Shown here: one piece after another, positions 1 to 9,400 of the stretch
How the letters are laid out: each line of letters starts with the position of its first letter
How positions within the stretch are numbered: the first letter of the stretch is position 1
Assembly (NCBI GenBank): GCA_003024985.2
Contig: PXIH01S0003479.1
Reading direction: 5' to 3' (one strand)
From: Euperipatoides rowelli
Lineage: Eukaryota > Onychophora > Udeonychophora > Euonychophora > Peripatopsidae
DNA length: 10,487 bases
Program-made: the position numbers and the translations under genes
The notes under the pieces: model-generated
The model's database searches: none
What the model saw: the letters and a program-made list of their open reading frames with translations, nothing else
Told to the model about the DNA's origin: nothing

Positions 1-250
1 TGTAGCTCCATCTAGCCAACATTTCCTAAGTGTTACAAATGTAACCACACCTAGCCAACATTTCTTAAGTGTTGCAAGTGTAGCTTCATCTAGCCAACAT
101 TTCATAAGTGTTGCAAATGTAGCTCCATCTAGTCAATATTTCTTAAGTGTTGCAAATGTAACCCCGCCTAGCCAATATCTCCTAAGTGTTGCTAATGTGG
201 TGCCACCTAGTTGTTTTTTGTTATGTATTGCAAATCTAGCTTCAACTTAA
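1..250. repeat. 39-bp minisatellite, 6.4 copies, open at left edge
   Basis: Units start at 1, 40, 79, 118, 157 and 196, with a partial unit at 235. The core is CTAGCCAACATTT then AAGTGTTGCAAATGTA. Copies 1-5 are well conserved; copy 6 and the partial seventh are diverged, marking the decaying right edge. The left edge is cut by the window. Because 39 is a multiple of 3, frame +2 stays open from 2 to a TAA at 248-250 (82 codons of a VAPSSQHFLSVAN-like repeat). The changes between copies do not favour third codon positions, so coding is doubtful. Confidence 0.93.
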
Positions 251-1405
251 TTGTAAAAAGATGAAAGAAATAAGTGTAAGTTAAGTTTTATCTATTAAAC
301 TTGATATTTTGAGCATAAGTATCATTTGAGAGAAGGGGCTGGAAAGAAAAATGTTAGCCTTTATATTTTGAACATAAAACATTCTATTTCTCTCCTAATG
401 TTCTCCTTTTAAAAATTAGATCATAATATATACAAAATAAAAGTTTTATATTACTGGAATTGTTTGTTCTTCCTGTGGGAAAGTCAAATATCTTATACAC
501 TTCTAAATTGAAACTATTTACATTTATTCTCATGAATTGATAATTAAAATGAAAACATGTAGTGACTATAAGGATATAATAATTTAAAATCAAAGCATTG
601 ATAAGGATTCAATCTTGGCTGAATTCTAGAAGCTGAAAAAAATATGGTACCGGTATATATGCTGTACATTATTTTTGTTTCTTTATTGAAATTATACCGA
701 CTGAGAATCAAATTTAATGAGAAAACAAATCTAATTTGAAGAATCCTAAGAACTCTATCACAGATTGAAGAAAGCTGTACCAGGTGATATTTCACCCTTG
801 TAAAATATTGTACTGTATATAAAAATTAACAACGCATATTTTATTACTCTGTTAGCGGATTTTAATAATTTTGGACTCTGTCAAGTTTTGTTTATACTCC
901 GTGGGATTTCTCACAATTACTACAACCTCGACTCGGGATTTTTTTTTTAAAAAAAACACAGCCTATATCTTATTTTTTTTTTTTTTTTACAGCTCTGTTT
1001 TTACATTTAATTCTTTATTTATGCCGGGGTTGTGTTTGGGAAATCAGCATATAAATCAAAAATGTGTAAATGAAACAAACTTTCCGTAGGAACTAATGGA
1101 AATGCTAAGGATTATGGGAAAGTGTTGAAAACAAAAACAACATTTATTTTATTCTTCTCACTATTATTAACCCCTTGTTAGGTTATTCTGACTGGATTTG
1201 AATTTAGACTAATATAGACAACATTTATTCATAAATAAACATTACCGTATAGAATTTTAATCAATTTGAAATGAATAAATGAATTAATTTCTCTCAGACG
1301 ATCATAACATTAACGATTAGAAGCTTAATTACTTATTTGTTTTGACAGGCTTTCATTGTCTTATCCTATATACTAATTGGAATAGCGTGTTCCGAAGCCG
1401 GTAAC
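251..1405. other. Intergenic AT-rich DNA, no gene seen
   Basis: No supported coding frame on either strand; the short open frames lack family features. Low-complexity tracts are T10A8 at 939-956 and a T16 run at 973-988. The T16 run is followed by ACAG and so mimics a splice acceptor on the plus strand, but no plausible exon follows it. Confidence 0.6.
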
Positions 1406-1420
1406 AGCGCCATCTAACGG
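1406..1420 (-). promoter_or_regulatory. CTCF-like motif (weak candidate)
   Basis: The minus strand reads CCGTTAGATGGCGCT. It agrees with the general CTCF core CCASYAGRKGGCRSY at 13 of 15 positions, with mismatches at the third and fourth bases. It is a single site, judged by consensus only, downstream of the collagen gene. The motif overlaps a local repeat, so chance or repeat origin is quite possible. Confidence 0.25.
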
Positions 1421-1591
1421 GCTTAATCAAAACTTTTTTTTTCCCTCTTAGATCACTGTGATATTAAAAAAAGGTTTAACGGGCTTAAAAGATCGGCATG
1501 GGAACTATTTTTAGAAACTTTAAGTGATGTTTTCTCTTAGATAAAAAGGGCTTAAACAAAATAAATGTTTGATGCCTGTATAACGGGCTTA
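1415..1591 (+). repeat. Short dispersed direct repeat TAACGGGCTTA
   Basis: TAACGGGCTTA occurs at 1415-1425, 1477-1487 and 1581-1591, with a partial copy GGGCTTAA at 1548-1555. CTCTTAGAT also occurs twice, near 1446 and 1534. The spacing is irregular (62 and about 104 bp), so this is a degraded tandem array or repeat debris rather than a clean satellite. Confidence 0.6.
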
Positions 1592-2140
1592 TTTGCTAGT
1601 TTTTATTCTAAATTAAGTATAAACAATAATAACACCTTGTTATTTCAAAACGTGTAAATCAAGAAATATCTGTATTTAGAAAACAACAAGTCTGTTTCAA
1701 TTTGGAGTCAAAGTTGCGAAATGGATGACTTTTGAGTTTAAATATTTGCAATAATTTTATTATTAATAACTTATTACTAGGGTGGAAAAAATCACTTTGC
1801 TATAGTTATTGTTTTTCACACCAGAGGGCAGCAAAATTCAAATCCTATGAAAAATTATGGGATGAAAAAATTGGAAAAATAACAAGGAATGATTACAGTG
1901 TACTAGAGAAAGATCTTGTCATAAGAAAATGTTAAAAGAAAAAGTCATTAGATATTTATAAAAAAAAATATCAAGGTAGAAGGAGAGTTATATGGAAATG
2001 ATAGGGGAAGTGAATTGTTGTTTCAAGCAAGAAAGAGTAATTTGTTTGTTTAATCATACAGATAGTCTGATTAAGACTCTTCAGCAATCATAAATGAAAA
2101 CATTAAACTTGAATAAATTAGTCAATGGAAGTCAAATAGC
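1592..2140. other. Intergenic DNA, no gene seen
   Basis: AT-rich. The best plus-strand frame (1732-1935) starts at TTG, has no recognisable domain and ends in A-rich sequence. Nothing here is supported as a gene or named repeat. Confidence 0.55.
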
Positions 2141-2580
2141 CTACATATCAAGACCTTGTTTAAACTCTTCAAAGCTCGACACTGAAACAATGTTGTGAGG
2201 GAGAGAGTTCCACCAAAAAATTACCCTAAGTGACAAAAATTTTGATTGTAAAATAGTGTTATATGTAACATGTGAAATCTTTCACCATTGCCTCCAGTGT
2301 TGACTATATTTGTTTGTTTTTTTTATAAAAAGATTATCTGTCATGAATTTCTTATATGTAAATAGTAAATCATATATTTTTCTCTAAGTGTATACATGAG
2401 AAGTGTAACCATTTTTCTTGATAATTATGACCCCTAAGAATAAAAACATGTATAGTCATGGCTCTAAAAGCCTTATCTAGTTTTGAAACATCAGTTGAGT
2501 TAATAAATGAATAAACCAAAGAGCAATAATCCAGTAAGGGTTGAACATAGAACAAAGGTTAGGGAAAGAAAGTTTGTAGA
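2141..2580 (-). mobile_element. Decayed 3' end of a CR1/L2-like LINE reverse transcriptase
   Basis: Two minus-strand peptide blocks match the C-terminal end of non-LTR retrotransposon ORF2. The first, about 2555-2373, reads FYVQPLLDYCSLVY, then VSKLDKAFRAM, then HNYQEKWLHFSCIHLEK, the usual 'P.LDYCS.vW ... kLqk.qr.a ... YeeRL..L.l..LE.RR' order. The second, 2269-2141, reads QSKFLSLRVIFWWNSLPHN and then SSFEEFKQGLDM before a TAG, the usual 'F..Rv...WNsLP ... FK..LD' ending. The two blocks are in different frames, with stops between them, so the copy is dead. Family placement is by motif recall; no search was run. Confidence 0.72.
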
Positions 2581-2589
2581 GAGAAGAGA

Positions 2590-2758
2590 AGTAATATGTG
2601 ATGTGTGGTATGGGGGAAGAGAATATTGGACATATATTATTTAAATGTAATAGATTAGAAATTGAAAGTGATGGTAACAGAGAAAGTTTAATCGTAAATG
2701 GCTGGGTTTTGAAAAGAGAGGAAGTGGATAGGTTGAGTGAAGAACTTATTAAAAATTG
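2590..2758 (+). mobile_element. Possible second LINE scrap on the plus strand
   Basis: A frame from about 2596 to a TGA at 2757 reads YVMCGMGEENIGHILFKCN and then GWVLKREEVDRLSEELIKN. The C-x(n)-E-x-I-x-H-I-L-F-x-C pattern recalls the cysteine/histidine tail after the reverse transcriptase of some non-LTR elements. The frame is short, has an upstream TAA and lies beside the minus-strand LINE remnant. It could also be chance. Confidence 0.3.
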
Positions 2759-2760
2759 AA

Positions 2761-2905
2761 GCAATGGGGGTAAAGCAATGATTAATTAGAGGGGATAGAG
2801 AGGGGGGTGTTGGAAGGGGGGAAGATGGGAGGGAGAGTGATGTGAGAAGAGGAAAATGTATAGGAAGAAAGAGAATTAGGTTTAGAGTAAAAAAAAATGG
2901 CTAAC
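2761..2905 (+). repeat. Purine-rich tract
   Basis: The plus strand here is mostly G and A, including runs such as GAGAGGGGGG and GGGAGGGAGAG. It is low-complexity and could form non-B DNA. No coding frame is supported on either strand. The unique-looking DNA from 2906 to 3094 shows nothing recognisable. Confidence 0.65.
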
Positions 2906-3094
2906 ATTGAAGAAGTTGACTCCGGGTACAAGGAGTATCCATATGGTAATCGTAAATTGAATCCCCCATTCAATACTTTTACCCACTAAGGATAGGCTTC
3001 TCTCAGAATTTATTTAATCTAAACTATTAATCCCACGAATATACAATTCCAAATAACATAGGCTTGATCCATAACAAAATGAGAAAATAAACTT

Positions 3095-3320
3095 GTATTT
3101 GAATAAAAATCTTTTATTTAAAGTTCAGTTTTTCTACAAAAGATGGCAGTGAGAACAAAGTGCCAGTTTATGAACTGAAGTGAATCCTTTACAAACATTC
3201 CTGAAATTCATTATTTGGTCAAAATAAAATAAAAAATAATCTCATTCTTCTGGCACTTTGATAAAATAAAAAAAAAATCTTTATACATTTTTTTTGTACA
3301 TGGAATGGGCTAGAAATAAT
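3095..3320 (-). other. 3' UTR of the collagen gene (end estimated)
   Basis: AU-rich sequence runs from the TAA stop to shortly past the AATAAA at 3118-3113, about 225 nt. The cleavage point is an estimate, 10-25 nt past the signal. The DNA just downstream on the minus strand (about 3060-3090) is T-rich, as expected for a downstream element. Confidence 0.6.
3113..3118 (-). terminator. Poly(A) signal AATAAA
   Basis: AATAAA on the minus strand, about 205 nt past the stop codon. It is the only exact canonical hexamer seen on the minus strand between the stop and about 3090. A T-rich stretch follows downstream. Confidence 0.7.
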
Positions 3321-3467
3321 TTAAGAGAAACAGACAGTGCCAATTTCCAAGCCGAAGCCTTGGTCTTGGCCACCAATATCGAATGGAGCAATGTCGACAA
3401 ACGGCAGCCGTTGAGGTTTATCTGTCTTGTATTCAAACGTTGTCTTGGCCCAAGAATCTTTCTTGTC
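3321..3467 (-). CDS. COLFI domain terminal exon with stop
   Basis: Forty-eight residues plus TAA. It begins [17 protein letters not shown], continues through [14 protein letters not shown] and ends LEIGTVCFS. The acceptor is TTAATTACAG|GA (AG at 3469-3468). The end aligns with the vertebrate C-terminus WGKTVIEYKT ... RLPIIDVAPLDVG ... GPVCFL, including the final cysteine (C8), which pairs with C5. The AKTTFEYKT boundary and 48-residue length suggest that this last-exon junction is old. The stop is followed directly by the 3' UTR. Confidence 0.97.
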   Translation of the reverse strand, partial: DKKDSWAKTTFEYKTDKPQRLPFVDIAPFDIGGQDQGFGLEIGTVCFS

Positions 3468-6400
3468 CTGTAATTAAAAAAATGAGATGGAATTAGTTGT
3501 TTCAATATTATGAAAACATTATGTATAAATTTATAGTTTATATGATTTTTATAATTAATTAGGGCCTACTCTATATAATGTACTGTATATTTTATATATG
3601 CAGTAAAATCCCTCTAGTCCGAATGAATCTTGGCCAGCCCTGTTCGGACTGTCGAGTTGTTAGGATTGTACATAATTTCTATATAATCCTTTAAAAAAAT
3701 AAAAAATTTTGACGTCTAGTAGGCTGCAGGATAATTGTAGGTCTGAGATTCAGACGCTAGTGTCTGGATCTCAGAACTAACATTTCTTCAGCCTATTAGA
3801 CGTTAAAAAAAATTCTTTTATTTCTATGTTCGAACTGGCAAAGTTTTACTGTATATGTATACAACATTTATACTGCTTTTTTTTTTACATATTCTATATA
3901 TTTTAGTATAGCTACAGTATATTATGTACACAATAGTGTATATAGAATCTTAGCAAAATTACCATATTTATGATGTAAAAATGTATGCATATTGTATACT
4001 GTATGCACTATTTATTCTATTATGCAGTATATAAGCTAAATATCTATATATGCAATATATTGTATTTAATATGGTTAATTCATTTATAAATTTCACTAAC
4101 ATTTGAACTTTAGATATTAACAAAAATCAAATTACTTTTCTGAAAGTTTAATCTGTTATTAACTGCCTTTTCAATATTTGTTAAACGTTTCTGTTACCAT
4201 ATAATTACAGTGTATACAGTATATACTGTATATAAACGCCACATTAAAGGTTAAATGTAAATATTTTTTTTTTTTTTTTAATTATTGAATTTCAAAGATA
4301 ATTGAAAAAAAATTCTACTAGAAAAAAATAATTTAAAATGCATGAAAAAAAAAGTTATTTAAAGATAAAATTAAGACTATTGCTATCCTTTGTCTGAGAT
4401 TACAAATTGAAGATTCCACATTTTTTTTGGATCTGAGATTAATTTGATGAAATTCTTTCTACAGCTGTTTTATTTGTAATGATTTAACATGTAAATAGAA
4501 TAAAGGCATGTTCAACTTGTATTAAAGGTCATTTTTATTTAAAAATAAAAACAAATTGGACCATAATAGCACAAAGGATGAATTTGATTATGATTTTATA
4601 CAATTATATAAACAATTAGTCCATATTATTTCCAGCTTTAAGCTGACAAAGAAAGAAAATATTCTATAGTTAAGTATAACAAGCTCTATTAATTTCTGAA
4701 CTATGATGTCACAAAATAATCTCCCCTGGTGTATACAGTGGACAATGTTGTTTTAAGAGGGAGGAGCTAAAGACTTATTTTAAAAATTGAATTGTAATTA
4801 ACTATTTTTTTTTTATTTTGTAGTGGATATATATATATATATATTTTTTGGAAAATCTTTGAAAATCAATAAAAAAAATCTGTTACATTTGACCTTTAAT
4901 ATTTCATTCTTTAACATAAAAATTAGACATAATTGAATGGGCTAAAAGCTAAAACTTACCTTGCATTCATCTAACACTACATTATAGGCGAATCTTGCAT
5001 GTCCCGTTGCAGTGATTTCCAAATCGTTCCATCCCATGAGTTTAAGTGCCTTATTATAAGACTTTTCCCATGAATCAAAGTACGCTACTGAGCTCTTGCA
5101 ATGATAGGTGATACTTTGGCGACCAGATGTACTCAAAAGTTGTAAGAAGCTCATTTGAATACTGTCCGACTTATAAGTGAAAGTGAATCCACCATCCATT
5201 TCCTCTCCAAACCAAGTATGTTTGTTAGCTCCACGGTACCATGTAGCTTTGGCTGCAGTGTCGGGTTTAGGATAGACACAAGTTTCGTATTCAGCAATAT
5301 TGCAGAAAACTTGAATTGCATCCTTGGGAGAACCTTGATTAGGATCGATCCAATATTCACCGTTGGGTAATTCTGGATGAGCAGTGGCTAAGTCACGGCA
5401 TGTGCGAGCTGGACTATCCTTTCCACCATTTGGTTTCTTCAGCTTCTCAAATTCATCCACCAGAGATTTCCAGGTATTATAAATGAGATTTTCCTATAAT
5501 GCAAACAAATTATACATTAAACATTACCTACAAGTAGCATAATTAGCTTATTCATTGCTTTTGTTAAGTGGATACATATATGATTAACTGAACCATTAAT
5601 TAAATCTTTATATTAAATGTACGGAGGTTATGTGAAAATGAAAAGATTTCTATCATTTTGTTAATATCTATGACATTGTTAAGGTTTCACTTTCTCTTTG
5701 CTTTTTGTATGTTGTAGGCTATATCATATCTAGGACATCATTCATAAGGTTTTCATGTCTCTGCTTTTTTGTACATAGTAGATCACTGATATATGACCTC
5801 ATTGACAAGGTGTCCATGTCTCCTTGCTTTTTGTATTTAGTAGATAATATCTATGACATCACTGACAAGGTTTCCATGTCTCCTTGCTTTTTGTATGTAG
5901 TAGTTAATATCTACGACATCACTGACAAGGTTTCCATGTCTACTTGCTATTTGTATGTAGTAGATAATATCTATGACATCAACTTACAAGGTTTCCATGT
6001 CTCCTTGCTTTTTGTATATACAGTATTAGATCATAATGACATTATGGATAATGTTTCCATGTCTCCTTGCATTTTTATAGATAAAGGATCACAACTAGCT
6101 TCCTTTTTGTTTTTAGATCATGTTAAACCATTTAAAAAAATCTTATTTTTGCAATTTCTTCTAGGTATAAAAAGCACATTATTGTCGAAAATACAGTATA
6201 AAAAAGAAAATTTTAATTTTCTCCATTTATAGGATATACTGTATAAAGATTTAATTAATTGAATATAAGTTTTTAAGAAAAATAAAGCTAAATTGTTCAA
6301 CTTTTAATTTAATTTAAGAAAATAATTTTTTTTTTTAATTATACCAGTATTAGAATTTATCACATTTTTTAAAATAAATTTATTCACTGATAAATATTCA

Positions 6401-9400
6401 AACAAATATTACGATGAGTTTTATACTTAGGAAAAAAATGTATGTTACAATTTTTAATTTTACAGAAAATATTCATGGGTTTTATATACAGTAATCGTAC
6501 CCTTGCTATAACTAGGCTATTAATAACTTTTTCGAACGCCTAAGTGGAGACCGCTCAGCTAGGCCTGATCACATTTTTTAATGTGAATACATGACTAATA
6601 GAATCATGTAAGAATTGTAATGGTATTAACAATGATAATGTGGATGATTAAAAGGAAAACTAAAAATGTCAATAAGATATCCTTTTTAATAATAATAGTA
6701 CTAACATTTAAAAAGAAATACCGTAAACTACAAAGGATTAACATTTTTGTTATAAAATTTAACTAATTTCTTTTTTTTTTTTTAAATTTAGTAAACCATT
6801 CTTTTATATGGGGTGATATAGAATAATACAGAAAGAAAGTACAAAAAAAAAAATGTTTCAAATGCCAAATTTTTAAATAACCTACATATCTTAAAAAACA
6901 ATAATAATTATTTATTTTAGCTCAACTTACTTGATCTTCTTGGGAACCGCCTGGGCCGAAAACTCTGAAAGGTTGGTCATCCTAATATAATAAAAAAAAA
7001 AATAATTAATAATTTAATAATAATACAAAAATAATAAATCAATCAATGCATTGTTTGATTTTAAAAATGAAATACTGCCAATATCTCAGTAGGCTGAGAA
7101 ATCTAGGCATAACAGGTTTGAATCCCGCTAATTGAAAAATCTCCTTAAAAAAGTGAAACTAAGCCTACTAAATTAAAACTTACAAGATATGGATCTGGGC
7201 CTTTTGGACCTTGTTGTTGCGTGAAAATGGAGGCCAGGGCAGCAGCGTCGTAGTTTAGCTGCAATGTATAAACAAATTGTTTTAACATTCAGATTATTAT
7301 TTTGAAATAAATCGAGAATATTACAATTAAAATTGAATAAATATCTCAAAAAAACATCTCACCGCTTCACCAGGAGGACCCTAGAAAAAAATAAAAAGAT
7401 TATTAAGCATGATTATACGCTTATTATTAATTTAAATACAGAAACCGATTCAAACGTTTTAAAATAAAAAATGAATATGTGAATGAAACTTACTGGAGGA
7501 CCAGGTGGACCTGCAGGGCCGCTAGAGCCCTAAATAAAAAGAAATATACACAAATTAAATAAAAGTTTTACAAAAATAAATAAAAGTTATATGAAAATAA
7601 AAAAAAGCGTTGTTGAAAGTAAATCTAGAAACAAATAATTATGACCCAACTCTTTAAATATTCTATAGTTATTAAAATATTCTATAAATAGCCTAAATAA
7701 ATTATTAAATAAAAATATCTAATTCAGCTATGGAATAGCCTAATCTTATTTTAAAACAAAACAAACATGAAAATAAACAAATAGTAACAAAGAGAAACTT
7801 ACTGGACGACCGGATTCACCACTTTGACCACGGGGACCCTTAAAGAAACATAATATAATATTAATTTTAAATTAATTACAGAATTTTTAATAAATGAAAC
7901 GAGACATACAATATACAGTATCATATAAGTAATAAGAAAGTAAGAATACTTACAGCTGGACCAGGTGGTCCTGAAGTTCCAGGTTGACCGTCCTTTCCAG
8001 CGGGGCCTCGTGGACCAGGTGAGCCCTGTAATATTTTTAAAAAATTATTTAAAGTTATAATGTCTGAATATGTTTAAGTTTTAATGTAAATGAAGTATCT
8101 TATAATTATTGACTTACGTCTCGGCCGGGGGGTCCAGGGAAACCGTCACTTCCTTTCTCACCACCTTGACCCTAAGAATAAAGAAAGGGGGTGGAATTTG
8201 TGAATAAGATTTTGAAAATTAATTCAAAGCTGCTGTAATCTAAAGCATAGTGTATCCAACTTACTGGTGGTCCTGGAAGACCTTGTAACCCAACAAGACC
8301 ACGATGTCCTTTAATACCCTAAAAATGGAAAGGAAAAAAAAAATTGATAATGGATATTTCCAAATTAATGGCATATTAAAAAATAACAATATAATAGTCA
8401 AACGTTTCTTAAAATAACTGTAAAGCCTTACTTGTACACCATTTTCTCCCCTCTCTCCTCTAGAACCTTGAGCACCTGGAGATCCCTAAATTATATTAAA
8501 ATAATGGTCAGAATGAATCTAACATAAAACTTCATTAATATGAAAAATTGGATTATATAAGAACTTACTGATGGACCTCGACCACCTTGTGGACCTGAAG
8601 TACCTTGAGGACCTGGTTCACCCTAAATGTAAGAAAAATTAGGAAATTAAAAATACACTAAAAAAAAAACAAAAGGAAAAAAAAAAAACATACAATACCA
8701 ATAACAACAATTGTTACATCGTTCCATATAAGCATAGAATGAAATTGTTTGAATCATAGTTTAAAATACTATAAATACAGTATTAGTCTTCCTTAATGAA
8801 TTTATTAATTCAGTATTGTGTGCTGAAGTTGACCAATCTTTACTCGAAGACTTCATTACATATACTGTATATTAAAAAATCATAAAAACTTGAACTTATT
8901 TAGTTTTACAATTATTTAGAATTAAATAAATCATTATGCAGATTTTAATAACATAGTATTATATACACTGTATATGCCTATATTACCGTATAAACAATAA
9001 GGCTATCTAATAAAAACACTAACAAATTAGTTCTATCACTTTTAATCAAATTTAGATCTTTATATTTTGAATCTAACATTCTACCAAATCATTCATAGAA
9101 AAAAAGTTGTATGGTCAAGCATAATTGCAATAAATCTTTAAAATGTCTACTTACTCGTTCACCTCTTTCGCCTGGAGAGCCTGCAGGGCCTGCGGGACCG
9201 GCGGGACCCTGAAAGTAATAAGATTTATTTCTTTAAAAAAATGATTTAAGTTTAAGAAGAAAAATAAATCGGTGAGAAAATTAATTTCATATAAGGTAAT
9301 GAATTGATAACACAGAGCTAAGGATTTTAAAAAATATATTAATATTTACAAATTTAAATCTTAATCGTAGAGAAAAAACACAAATCTCATGACTTAAAAT

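Larger units (their letters stand above)
3468..4959 (-). other. Intron between the two COLFI exons (1,492 nt)
   Basis: GT at 4959-4958 and AG at 3469-3468. It is very AT-rich. It contains a pogo-like MITE with a nested palindrome, a 20-bp perfect palindrome, (AT)9, several TACAGTA/TACTGTA words and poly-T runs. A GC-richer patch at about 4705-4765 has no recognised identity. Confidence 0.92.

Noticed and set aside
1-250. CRISPR array
   Set aside because: The 39-bp units are contiguous diverging copies without unique spacers, in animal DNA.
973-992. T16-ACAG sequence resembling a plus-strand 3' splice site
   Set aside because: No credible exon or frame follows; homopolymer runs are common in this window.
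1732-1935. Plus-strand 67-residue frame
   Set aside because: It starts at TTG, lies in AT-rich intergenic DNA and shows no recognisable motif.
3281-3505. Minus-strand 74-residue frame over the last exon
   Set aside because: Wrong frame; the COLFI frame ends at TAA 3321-3323 with the conserved VCF-type C-terminus.
4942-5460. Stand-alone 172-residue gene starting at 5460
   Set aside because: The codon at 5460 is GTG (Val) inside the COLFI exon. The true exon runs 5493-4960 with splice sites at both ends, and the last five residues of that frame are intron.
5705-6232. Plus-strand 175-residue frame
   Set aside because: It is produced by the 60-bp minisatellite (length a multiple of 3). The repeat register breaks at an indel and the peptide repeat is lost.
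7082-7125. Functional tRNA gene
   Set aside because: A-to-B box spacing is too short, and no acceptor or anticodon stem can be paired.
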